A stretch of DNA of 64,000 nucleotides. Source: Hofstenia miamia. Taxonomy: Eukaryota > Xenacoelomorpha > Acoela. Location of the stretch: assembly GCA_004352715.1 (NCBI GenBank), contig SCFE01000042.1:1400219-1464218 (forward strand). Direction: 5' to 3'. The notes under the pieces were generated by a model. The model saw only the letters and a program-made list of their open reading frames with translations, searched no databases and was not told the DNA's origin. Numbering within the stretch: position 1 is the stretch's first letter; every line of letters starts with the position of its first letter. This document shows, piece by piece, positions 34,080-45,700 of the stretch. The translations under genes were made by a program, and so were the position numbers.

Positions 34080-34640
34080 CTCTCTGCTTCTATTTTATTC
34101 CTTATCTCTCTGTCTAGATCCCTCAGCTCATTCTTGTTCAATCTAACTATTACTGCTACGTATCTCTACACTAGTATCGCCCGTGTACTAATTGCCCTTA
34201 TGCTTTTCTGTCCATTTAATGCTGACTTCTGTAGTAATTTCTTTGCCCTCCTCTTGTATTCTTTTCTTAGTCTCGTCTTAATTTCCTCATAATCTGTTCT
34301 ATCTCTCTTTATCAATCCTAAGTGTTTGTGCACCTCCTTCACTTTCTCAATTTTATCCCGACTGTTCGTCCTTAAGCCATCTTCATATGTACACAGTACA
34401 CTTCCTCTTATCATTCCTAATTCAAGCTCCAATGCACACTCATTACCAGCCTTCTCCAATGCCTCTTCATTTTTCTTCGACTTCTACTCTATGCCTGTTT
34501 CCCTTAGCTTTTCTGTGATTGGAATTACGCTAACTGCAAACAGTAGTAATGCCCACAGCCTCTCTCTTTCTCTCTGTCTTTCTTTTCATCCTCTTTGTCC
34601 AACATTATTTTCATTCCTTTGGCGTTAGCCTGCTTTGTTC
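34080..34640 (-). mobile_element. R4/Dong-like LINE fragment
   Basis: The minus-strand frame 34166-34459 includes EDGLRTNSRDKIEKVKEV and RLRKEYKRRAKKLLQKSALN, matching the region just after the palm in the 19.5-22.6 kb copy. It keeps about 20 codons (HKHLGLIKRDRTDYEEI) that the longer copy has lost. Truncated at both sides. Confidence 0.7.
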
Positions 34641-34649
34641 TAAGCAACT

Positions 34650-35955
34650 AATCAACCTGTTTGAAATCAATGAAGTTAGCAGTTCCAAATACTTTGTGAA
34701 TGTTTATCCGCAATAACCTGCGCATTTATACAACCCTTGTGTGAACTTGCGTTTCAATATTTGAGATTTCAATGTAATATTCATTTAAATATTTGAATTT
34801 CTTCGATTATAAGTAAGAATAGCATTTTCTTAAAGATCTTAAAATAAACTTTTTTCCATGTTAGGATCTGCAATTTCATCAGCGATTTCACTTTCGTAAA
34901 GAGTTAACTCAATTTCTTTGATAATAGCATTAATTAATTCACATTTCAAATAGAGGAAAAATTCATAGTATTTTGTTTACACTATTATTAACATTCACTG
35001 ATGTGCCAGTCCAGTGATCCTTATTATGGAAAAAAATTTAAACAATGGAAGAAATACATATAGTTTGCTGAAAGATTATTTGAACAGTTCATTATAACCA
35101 TCATTCCCTGTCGAAGTATTTTTACTCTTCAAATATAAAGCAAAAATCAGCAAGCTGACAAAAACTAACTATATGAAGTAGAGAGATGCTTCAAAACATT
35201 ATTTCAACAAAGGTCTTTTCGTAATATTTGTATTATATATATTTTTTGATTATGTATGCACATATATATATATATAATACATGCAACCATACTTACTTCC
35301 AAAATAATTTATGGAATAATCATAATAAGAATGCAAATGTGGGATAAATTCTATTTTTATATTACAAAATTAAGCCAAAAATAAGTACTTTTAAAATGTC
35401 CATTTTTAAAAATTCAATACGTCAGATTTATAAATGAAAATTTGCAATCACTGAAATATTTCATACAAATCCGAAACCCTCTCAAAATGTATCCACTAGA
35501 GTTCTTGAACAACAAGTTTCCAAGTTGTCTCAATAGCTTTACTAAAAAGAACTTTACTGAGGATTAATTTGAATATTGTATTCATGTCTGTATTTATATA
35601 TGTATTACATTCTGTACATTAAGTTTTACAGAAAGCCTTACTCAAATCCAGGATTGTATGAAAATATATTATATTTAAATAAATTGGCAATAAATATATT
35701 TAAATATATTTATTTTTCAACGTGAACAATTTTTTTTGACAATAATTTTAATTTTGTGAAAACTACCGTGAGTAAATTATTGTCCAATAGCGTACTGTCG
35801 TATACCGCCGTTTATTTTTCGCAAAAAATAATTTTAATATGTTTTCATACAACCCTGCTCAAACCTTTAAATTTATAATTTGTATTTGGGGTCGTGGCGT
35901 TTCTATTATATCAATGGAAAGAATTATTGAGCCACAATTTTACAATATGTACATG
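34650..35955. other. AT-rich DNA, nothing recognised
   Basis: A short (TA)n lies at 35262-35276. Otherwise no supported feature. Confidence 0.45.
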
Positions 35956-35963
35956 TGTACAAT

Positions 35964-36814
35964 CAGTGGCAGTGGAATAGATTTTTTATTGGGGGTGGGG
36001 CTCAATTCAAAACTTAAATGGCATGAGGGTTAGGGTTGGGGTTGTCACCATTTTGTCGAGCGGTTATTTAAATCACTGATATAATGGCTACTGATATTTT
36101 AAACCACTGAATGCTAACGAAAATTTCAGGTGTCAAACTTTCAAAGTTTGAATTAAGAAAACCAAGTAAGCAAGAAGCAATCAAAATCAGTACATACAAA
36201 ATAAAAAAAACTGCGTAACTAGGAAATCCAAACAATAATATAAAAATAAATGACAAAAAAATATGAATAAGCAATAAAAATACACCGTTATTACCAAAAT
36301 AAGCAATGCGTCGCTTTTTATTAATAAAACTTTTCGCTACTTTTTCATGTTTTAGCATATCCAGTAGATCTTGATAAATTTTCAATATCATCAAATTGCT
36401 TAGGCAAACATGGCCCACAGTACCTCTTAGATGGCTCTTGATGTAGCGCAAAGATGAAAACGATCATTCATCAGTACAATTTTAAGTATAACTTGATTAA
36501 CTTATGAATCTGAGGATATATTACCTTAGCACAAGCAGTTTCATTCATATACTGTTGTACAGTTGCAAATGACGTAACTGAAGGAATTTTCTTATCCGAG
36601 TTCATTTAATTATAAACTAACTTGAAGCTTTTGATAATTTTAATTTCATTTTCTAAACTATTTACATCAGAAAACATTTATTGCATATCGAAAAAATATA
36701 TTTTATTTTTTTATGTTAATATTAATGTGCTCTAAATATTAAATGGAGTGCCCACTAGATCCGGCCTCTGCGATATTGGAGGGCTAAAGCCCCCCCCCCG
36801 TTCCGCCACCCATG
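35964..36814 (-). mobile_element. hAT transposon remnant with transposase C-terminus
   Basis: An exact 8-bp repeat, TGTACAAT, lies at 35956-35963 and 36815-36822. The ends are weakly inverted: CAGTGGCAGTGGAA on the left and CATGGGTGGCGGAA on the reversed right. A minus-strand transposase remnant lies inside, so the element is an internally deleted autonomous type of about 851 bp. Confidence 0.75.
36290..36610 (-). pseudogene. hAT transposase, C-terminal dimerisation part
   Basis: Minus-strand frames read CAKVIYPQIHKLIKLYLKL, then, after a shift, SFSSLRYIKSHLRGTVGHVC and LSNLMILKIYQDLLD. The SFS-LR-IK--LR-T-G--RL--L block with the later dimer helix is the hATC region, closest to the ZMYM-type hAT transposases known from vertebrates and invertebrates. 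The DDE part and zinc fingers are gone. Downstream codons are AT-rich and open by chance. Confidence 0.7.
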
Positions 36815-36829
36815 TGTACAATCCATAGT

Positions 36830-37340
36830 CCTAAATTCTAAATATTGTTAAATAACCAATTATGTAAGTAACAAAAAATGGAAGAACTGCTACATTCTAT
36901 CCTTTAGAAAAATAATAACTTTGTTTTGGAATATGCATAGACTTTTAAATACATGTATTGAGAAGTCTAGGGTATGTGTTACTAAAATCAAAATAATTGA
37001 ATGTTGGTGTAGAAATGAATTTAAATATACTAAAACTCAAAGGTTATCTCAATGTGAATAAACAAAATTTAACGTGCACAGCTGTCCTGAAATTATGTCA
37101 ACAAAATGAAGAGACACATCACAAACAATGATTCTCAAATAATTATTTACTCTCTCATGTGAATAAAGAGCGAAAATGTATGTGCAACTAAATTTAAAGT
37201 TCTCGTATCAAATTCAGTTTTTTAACAAAATCTGTACAAATATGTGGAACATGGAATGCTGTATATACACATATACGGATTTATAATTACTAAAACTTTA
37301 TATATATTTAAACAAGTTTACGTATATATATATGTATATA
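36830..37340. other. AT-rich DNA ending at a single-N join
   Basis: It ends in a TA-rich run at 37321-37340, followed by N at 37341. No gene. Confidence 0.4.
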
Positions 37341-37341
37341 N

Positions 37342-37777
37342 TTTGTCATCACTCTGTTAATGGCTATTGTTATCGTATTCATCATATCAAGGTTCATTTG
37401 GATCATTATCGATGCACGGTTGTCATGAGTTGGTGCTCTACTTAGTTTTCCGACTCCTCGTTGGTTGGTGATACTTCATTGATTTCGTCTTCCATCTGTA
37501 ATATATCCTCTTTGTCGTAGTAGGCTTCTTCATCTCTGATAATGTTTATTTGTTTTGGGCAACCTGGTTTTTTGTGTCCTTTCTGTCCACAACCATAGCA
37601 TTTGAAATCTTTTTTTTACTTTCCTTGTCTTACCATCTTTTCCTTTAACCTTTATTATTTTCGCTTGATTTGCTTCAGTATAGGAGACAACATCGGAGCG
37701 TACAATAAGATCTAGAGAGCGCGAGAAACGAATGTCCAAAATTGATGGGGAAACGTTGCACCCCTACTTTATGGCAA
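37342..37777 (-). pseudogene. retroelement gag-like zinc knuckle, patch between two single N
   Basis: The minus strand gives MDIRFSRSLDLIVRSDVV, then KGKDGKTRKVKK, then after a one-base shift at a T-run CYGCGQKGHKKPGC, a C-x2-C-x4-H-x4-C knuckle of nucleic-acid-binding gag type, and an acidic end reaching a stop near 37.45 kb. Single N at 37341 and 37778 bound it exactly, so it may have been placed here by gap filling. The family is unknown. Confidence 0.5.
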
Positions 37778-37778
37778 N

Positions 37779-38330
37779 AGATTGTTCATGCTCATAAAAT
37801 TGACATGACCAAAACTTGCATTTCCCATTTTTATAGAAAGTTTACAGAAGAGTCAGCAAAGCATTCATGTGAATTTAGCACTACTGATGTCATTTTATCA
37901 CTCATTGATGAATTGCCTTTTGTCATGAAGGAACCGCCTGATCTGCAGTATACGTGGCAGGATATATATGTAAGCGCACAACAAACTTTTCTGTAGATGC
38001 ATTTTTTGTCTTATATCTTTTAAATAGAGGTGGATTACATTTCCTTAGAGAGAATTTATTATCACTCACACTTATGATTATGAGTTGTAAATTAGCTAAA
38101 GAACTATTCAAAATAGATAAGAACGTTTGTAGAAATATCATCATAAAGATTTATAAGTATGCTGCATAGTATTACATGCTGAAAAAATCATTTCCAGATG
38201 GTGTTTTTAGAATTCTAAGCAATGTTTTTATAAACAATTTGTCAAAACTATTAAATGTGTCAGAGCCTAAATATAATAAATTGAAAACTGCACAACTATC
38301 TTAACATTTTGTTTATGCTTATGCATTTGG
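37779..38330 (+). pseudogene. unclassified transposase-like C-terminal remnant
   Basis: Plus-strand frames read KEPPDLQYTWQDIYV and, shifted, MAGYICKRTTNFSVDAFF with LLNRGGLHFLRENLL. A (V)AGYI-(R/K)-K segment followed by NRGGL resembles the C-terminal part of P-element/THAP9-type and related transposases. Stops follow at 38168 and later. The assignment is tentative. Confidence 0.35.
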
Positions 38331-38339
38331 ACATGCTAG

Positions 38340-39010
38340 TTTTGAAATAGAGCTAGAAAGTTTATCTTTCACTACATATAATTCGCTTAATGACTGCCCA
38401 AACTCTCTAAATTAATGTCTAACAAAAAAATCAGTTTATTGCAAAACTTACGATTTCAGCGGATTGCGGATATTTTCATAGATGTACGAATATCAGGAAT
38501 TCGCGAGGATGCAGTTTAATACAGATCAAATTTATAAAATTTGTGCAGATACAGATGGTTGTGCGGATATTTTGAGGATGTTACTGTTTCAAAATAATAT
38601 TGCTTTGAAGGTAATTTTAAAATCCAAAAAATTGCATAATTTACAATTGGAAACGATTGTAGAGCATGTATTGACCATACACAATGGCAGAAGTTACGTG
38701 TGCAACAAGCACAGATCATAGATTTCTATAACACTAACAGGATGCGAACTGTACTTAAGTAATTGATTACTGACGACAAGGTAAGGTAAACAGTTTACTC
38801 ATTGATTTAATTTCACATGTGATTTGCTTGAAGTTCAGCCTGCTTTTTCATTCTTATGCTGTTAATGTTCTAGAAACCCATGCTCAGACTAATTTAATCG
38901 TAAGATTACTCAAGAAGCACGTTATAATAATAATATTCCTTAGCCCAGTAGTATTCTTCCTGTAGCAGAATCACAGTGTCCCATTCTCAATACAACTGCG
39001 CAATTGGTAT
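38340..39010. other. AT-rich DNA, nothing firm
   Basis: A plus-strand frame at 38482-38721 is open but shows no family motif. It could be an extension of the transposase-like remnant to the left. Confidence 0.3.
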
Positions 39011-39020
39011 TTGTCACACA

Positions 39021-39320
39021 CAGGGTTTTCGAGTCGAGTTCGAGTTACTCGGTCCGAGTTCAAGTGTTTTTTTAAAGAAAATTCTAAGTTTGATCGAGTT
39101 TTTTCTAATTCCAAGATTTTATTGTAAAAAACATTTATTTTACAATAATTCCGATGGATTTAGAGATTGAAATTTAAAATAAATCAATTTTTAAGGTATT
39201 TTCGAATGGATTTTCGATCGAGTTCGCATTTTGATGATTTCTTTTCCGAGCTTTTCCGATTGAGTATTGCGAGCTTATTCAAGTTCAAGTTCTTAACATT
39301 CAGAGTACTTTAAAACCCTG
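39021..39320. mobile_element. hAT-type MITE, 300 bp
   Basis: An exact 8-bp repeat, GTCACACA, lies at 39013-39020 and 39321-39328. The ends are CAGGGTTTTCGAG and, reversed right, CAGGGTTTTAAAG. Inside, GAGTTCGAG-like units recur in both halves (CGAGTCGAGTTCGAG, GATCGAGTTCGCA), typical of subterminal repeats. Non-coding. Confidence 0.8.
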
Positions 39321-39329
39321 GTCACACAG

Positions 39330-39955
39330 GCGTGGTCATCAGAAAACAAGTGAAATTTCTCTACTGTGGGTGGAGAGGATACATGTGCGTTCACATTAGA
39401 TTAAAAATGTGCATTTATTGGTAAAATTTTTCCTGTTTTTATCGCCTATGCATATATGTGGCTATGTTAATTCTTCTCATTATAGTAATTTTCATCGTAA
39501 GACATTAAAGACATTTACAGAAAACAATCATTTTAATAATAAGAGTATTCCATTTTCTGGCTAAAATTAAGAGAAATACTCAAGAAATATAACTACTTGA
39601 AAAATTAAAGCGGTTATAATTTGTCACCTAATCTACATGTAGGTCACCTAAAATACTTAAGAATTTTTCAACTATATTTTTTGTTGAAAACTTCTAAAAT
39701 AGTTAAAAACGGATAATTGCGGATTACATTTTTACTGAGGATGAAGATTGATGTCGATGTAAATTTCGAAGCTTGCGTGTAATTTAAAATACATTTAGGA
39801 TTGTGCGGGTGATCGGTGCTGATATTTTTTATTCATGGTCCATCCTTAGATCACTTGCTTGAAAAATGCTTCATTTCTATTATTTTTCTCTTACTAGAAT
39901 TTTGCTAAGCATTAAATATTGTTTATATGCAATTGTAAATATTTAAAAAATTTTT
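39330..39955. other. AT-rich DNA, nothing recognised
   Basis: No supported gene or element. Confidence 0.4.
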
Positions 39956-39958
39956 ATA

Positions 39959-41073
39959 CAGGGTGTTTCAAAAAATGTGCCTACATTTTGAAAGCAATTT
40001 TTTGTTAAAACAGAAGTAATTGAAATCTGTTTTCAGCGTATTACCAAGCAAATCTTTATCTCTAAGTATCAGTACAGCTTTGAATAAAAATTTAATGAAT
40101 AATGGTTACAAAATAAAAGAGTTATTGAAATTTGTTGTATCTAGGTTACAAACAATAATTATTTATGTCTTTTTTCTTATTTTAATGACTCCATTATCAT
40201 TGCAGTTGAGCAAAAAGCAATTGATTTTTATTTTCCACTAGTTTAGGGAAACCACAAGAGTCGCACATGCGCACAGAGCATTTCAAATAGCACACCCACA
40301 GATAGAACCCCGCAATGTAGAACAATTTTGAACACAAACAAATGAAATTGCGGAAGGAGAAAATAATGCGACAACTTATAACATATGATCGAAATTTGAA
40401 TGAGAGGCGAATTGAACGGGTTTTACCAAATTCTACATTCCACAGAATTTAAAGTGCAAATATAGCATCAATTACTTCCCTACAATTATGTAAGAAGAAC
40501 TGCATTTTTAATTGATTTTTAGAATGTGCGAAGAATTTGGAATTATAGACGTCAAATGTATGGTATTGTAAATTCACACATTTCAAGGACCTAGGGTAAT
40601 AGGTCACCAGAAACCAATGTCTATCAGAAAAATAATTCAAGAGAAGAAAAGACTTTGTAAAAAATTAAAATGTGTAAGGTCTTTGTTGTACGAAAGTAAT
40701 CTTACAGCAGCGTATTAGAAGCAAATGATAAACAATTTCATAATCCCTTAAATACAGCAAGTTTACGGCCCTTTGTTAAAAAATGTGTGGTTTATGTAGG
40801 ATGGTTTTATTTATGCTACTTATTTTTTAGTTGGATTCAAGATTCAATTGTTTAAATTTCATAGGCAAATGCATGCTACTAAAAAACCTGAAACAAAGAA
40901 TTTACAGCTAGTTTTTTAAACTCTTTTTGTACCGCTAATTCATTTAATTTGCATTCAAAACTGTAGTTATTCCTGGAGATAACTAATTGGTTAGTAATAT
41001 GCTGAAAATAGATTCTATTTGAATAGAAAATGTGAGCGTCCAAAAAATAGGCGCATTTTTAAAATACATCCTG
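39959..41073. mobile_element. mariner-type element, nonautonomous or decayed
   Basis: The left end starts CAGGGTGTTTCAAAAAATG after TA (39957-39958). The right end reversed starts CAGGATGTATTTTAAAAATG, followed by TA (41074-41075). Length 1115 bp. A CAGGGTGTNTCAAAA-type end with TA target fits mariner. No catalytic transposase motif is readable in the middle. Confidence 0.6.
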
Positions 41074-41079
41074 TATATC

Positions 41080-42500
41080 GGGCTGGTCGTTGGAATGTGT
41101 GGAATCCTACATTTGGGAGTGTAATGGGACAGCTTTAAGAGCGACGAATTCTCACAAAATTTATGCTATAAGACACAGAAGCAATCTTGCAACCAGTGAT
41201 TCCCATTAAAAAATAACATTTATTTTTTCGAAATTTTGTCACAACGTTCAGAAAGCAAGCCAAGCTGCAACGTAGAATGTCGCAACGCAGCTGACGCAAG
41301 CGGTGAACATTAAATGTTTGAATCGATATAATAAGTACCTTAATCAAGAGAAATGCCTCCAAGTAATGGAAAACTGGTCTTCAGCAACTTTTTGTTTTGG
41401 AATTTTGTTTGTTTCAGAAATAAAGGTTTTTGTTTCTCTAAATTCTCCATTTAATTTTTTTCGCATGCAGATATATGTCAATTCTACTGGCTCTTATAGA
41501 ATTGAAAACAACAGCAACTTAGCATTTGCACAGTATTTAAGATATTGGCTGAAATATCCTTTCAATATTGAAGATATTTTCTAAAAATATCTTTTCGGGT
41601 AAGCTAAAATAGTTGTGTTACGTTGTATACCTACGACTAATGTAAATATTACTTCATTAGTAAACTAAAAAAACAAGAAATTTTAGTGGCAATGTACATT
41701 TGAATTTCATTTTTTGTAGGAATTTAAACACATAGGAAAATATTTGTGGATGGAATGGGAACTGGGAAAAGAAATAGTACTCCCACGCTCAGCCTACTGG
41801 ATAGTTATAAATACAGTAGAAGTTTCAATTACATCAACCATAAACTTCACAACGAATTCAAAATATGAAGTGAATCAGATTATTGAACGATTTTCAATCC
41901 ATTGGTAATATGAGTATAACACTGTTAGGCAAGATGTCTACTATAGGCCAATAATAAAATCGCATTTTACATTTATATTGAAGACTGGCATCGAAAATAA
42001 TCATCAAAAATGCCTTTTTATTTGAAACCTTATATATCGATTTCATCTTTGAACCAAAATCGTGTTCCGTTTTAGCAGCACCAACATTGAAATTCGCTAT
42101 ACTTTAATATTAAAATTCTTACTGTCTGTTCACAAATTTACCTAAAACCTTCTGCATTCAAAATTAATGTTTACATGTTTTGCAGCTTCTTAATTAGTTA
42201 GTGAGTCGCAAAATAACATGAAACTTACCACTGGTCTGTAACTCCATGTGCACTGTTGTTTATCGTTTTGTGTTTATCTATTGCTTATCACGTTAAATTC
42301 AAACAAACGTATTTACATTTTCTTACCTCAAAACAAGTATTGTCTTTCTGTATCAATAAAAGAGATTTTCTGAAAAAAATTATTTATTAAATAACACATT
42401 CCAATTTTGAATGTATTTGGAAATTATTTCTTCAATTCAAATTTGACTTGTACAGATTCAGTAATTATCTAAACTGAAGCAAACACTTTATTTCTATTTA
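41080..42500. other. non-coding DNA 3' of the PLAT gene
   Basis: It lies downstream of the minus-strand stop at 42517. Several A/T-rich stretches could hold a poly(A) signal, but none is convincing. No other gene was seen. Confidence 0.4.
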
Positions 42501-42516
42501 CATGATAATGATTAAA

Positions 42517-42707
42517 TTACAAATTTTCTGTTCCTTCTAAAGGAACAAAACTTGTTTTTGATTGATCACCATCCCCTTCAATTTCCTCTTTCTTACTAGA
42601 ACTCACTTCATTTGGAGTTTGAGGGTTCAGTTCAGCATTCTCTAACTCGTTCTTCTTCTCTGGAGAACTTATTGAATGTTCTGGCTGGTTTTCTTCAGTA
42701 GGAGACG
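42517..42707 (-). CDS. loxhd1-like: PLAT gene exon 9: terminal exon
   Basis: Acceptor TTTTTAAG. With the C left over from exon 8 it gives PSPTEENQPEHSISSPEKKN and ends SKTSFVPLEGTENL with TAA at 42517-42519. It is acidic, Ser/Glu/Asn-rich and probably disordered. The stop and matching phase make it the natural end. This tail is not recognised as any domain. Confidence 0.75.
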
Positions 42708-45700
42708 CTTAAAAATACAAATTAAATTTTCTATGTTAATTTAACTGTCATTATAATAGTGGTGGAAGAATTGCTAATTTCAGCAAAGCTGTATTTAAAA
42801 CAACAAATATTCAAGACAAAAAAAAATTCTGTTATATCACATTGGTAAGACTACCGTTAGACAACGTGATTGGTCACATGTGGTCTATCACACGTGAAGG
42901 CGTTGCACGCTTACTTTTATAGCATAACATGTAATTATAATTGCAATACAGTCTAACCACTTATTGGTGATGCAATTTTGCAATTGCTCTTGTTACCAAT
43001 CACAGCTTCAATTTAACAAAATTGATGTTAATTGTAAATAAGTGTAATCGAATTTGCAATGTTGAAATTTCACTGACACAATCTTGAGGAAAAGATACAA
43101 CACGAATGCTATTTCTTAATTTCTGTATGTACCCTTGATACTTGGGCAAAATATTTTTTTACATTTAAATATAAAACAAAATTTAGGGAATTCTCCCAAA
43201 ACTTCAAATTTAGATGGTTTGTTCAAGCCTATCTTGAAGAATAAATTCTATAAAAACGTGTCTTGTCTTCGTTGAATATAATATAGCGCATTAAATGGAT
43301 TTAATCAAAAGTATAATATTCCTATATACAATAATGAATGTTCAAAATGCTGAAATCCTAAGAAACGACTATAAACTGAATAGATTTGATTTGGGAAAAA
43401 CAAAATAAATCCGAAAATACTTACACCTAAAAACGTTATCCTCTGCAATAACTGATCAAATGCGCAAAATATCTGTATAATCAATATCGCATTGCTGAAT
43501 GCAATCTGATGCTACATGAAATTCACTACTCTAGATGTAGATTCATATGATAGCACACACATATAATTTTTTTAACAAACTTTAAAACTCAAGTCTTCAA
43601 TCAGAGTTTTATAAAAAACACCTGTAAGAGCACAAAATTATTAAAAAATATAAATTCACAGATACTAGATGTAGCGATCACATTAATATATAGGACTCCA
43701 AAAGCTGTTAAAAATTGATAGGTTCACCGCATGCACTGTGTACTTTGCAATAATTTTGCAAATAAAAAATGAAGCCTAAAAACATTTTAAGAACCTCAAC
43801 AGCATGTATTTGAATCAATATGTTTATTAACAAGTTAAAATTTCTAATGTAAAGCTAAGGGTTTATTACGATTTTCAAATAAAATTCCTTTACGTAAAAT
43901 TTTCAGCTTTGAAAAGGAGATACATAAATATCGAAACAGTCGAATTTTGGATTTTGAAAGTATTTATTATATTCGTGTATAAACTTCAATTTACAAATAT
44001 AACATTTATATTCCACTTTTTAAAAAATTTTGTAATGGATGTCACAATGCAATGTATACTAAAAATTTTGAGCATAAGTTCAATGGTATGAAATTTGCAG
44101 GCATATCCAAAAACATAAGCTTGAATTGTCTCACCGTAACTAATTATTTCATTAGCAAATCATTCTTTAGAAATTTGTATAGGGCAATTGGTTGTATTCC
44201 CATGATTCTATATTTAGTTGCTGATGAAAATTTTGTCATTTGCAGAAATTATTATAATAATGCATACAGAAACGCTTGAGGGAAATATGCAAATATTGAA
44301 GTTTCTCTATGAAATATATATTATTATTTCATTATATTGCAGGAAATACTTGGTTCCAAAAAGTCATTGAAGGAAAATTATGTGTGAGATAAAAAATGAT
44401 GAATAAATTTGAATTCGCATAGTGTGACAGATCTAGTTCATTTCTCAAAGATGATGCTCAGAGAGAAAAATTGAAAAACATGAAAAAAGACATACGCTTC
44501 GATTCATTTTCGGTGGTGACATTAACACTTGCTTCTGTTAAATTTGAATTTGACTTGGGTAAGGCAAGTGGCTTCCTTGTCTTCTTTGAGGCATTGTAGG
44601 GCTTAAATTTTTCAACCTTAGTTTGAGGTAATCGATTGGTTTTTCTTTTGTTTTGAGGTTTGCCATCCGGGACATTTTTTATCCCGACATTTTCTTCAAT
44701 GTCGAAAATGCCTTCTGGAAAATCTATATCACTGCTTTCTTTTACTTCAATTTCAACTCTTTTATCATCTTCTTCAATTGACAACCATCTAAACTTCAGA
44801 ATTTCAGTACATGTACATTTCAAATGCAGAATATTTTTTTCAAGGGCAAATGCCATAAGAAATTTTAACCTTCGACACTTGAAACCATAGTTAATAACGT
44901 CAATTTTGACGTAGATGTCTTGTACTTTCCAAGCAACTCCCTCTTCAGAATCGTGACCAATAACAATGCTTGTAATCGCACCAAGCCCAACAGCTTCCAT
45001 TTTAAACTTTGCTGCCTAAATACAGTAAAAACTATCAAATTCAGAAAATGGAATTGACTTATTAACATGTACAAAATGACAATATGAATAATAGAAATAT
45101 ATAAACTAGAGTGAAAGGGTGAATGCCACTATGAGAAAATTCATTTAATAATGTGAATTTTCCCAATCAATCACTAAAACTTTAAGGTGGTACTCAACAG
45201 CAACAAATATTTGTTCTATAGCGGTTCAATTCTTATCTTACCGAACTATTTCACAAAATAATAGATTTTGCAGAAGGATTTGAAATAAGCTTTGAGATAA
45301 TTAAACTAAGCATCGAGCACAAAAGTAGTAAATTAAAAAATTGTAATTCTTTAGAGTTTAACATTAACACAAGATGGCTACTGCCGACGCAGATAATAAC
45401 ATATATTGAACATGAGCAAATGAAATAAACGAGAGTGAATGCCATTAAATTTAGATTAAGAAGAACCAAGCGTAGATCGCAAGGATGACGCACTTGTACT
45501 ACCTCAGACCTACCTCCAGCTCTTCTTCTATCAAAAACAAACTTAGCTACTCAGAGTGAATTAGTAATAATTGAGAGTAAAAGAAAACACAACTGATTAA
45601 GAATAAACCAAATATTTTATTGGAAATTTGTACACATTTGCCCTATTTTATAATTATTTGCAAATAAATGTAAATAAAAGTGTGTTCCCACTGTCGACTT

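Noticed and set aside
40449-40640. Transposase in the mariner-type element at 40.0-41.1 kb
   Set aside because: No catalytic acidic motif or helix-turn-helix could be read in any frame.
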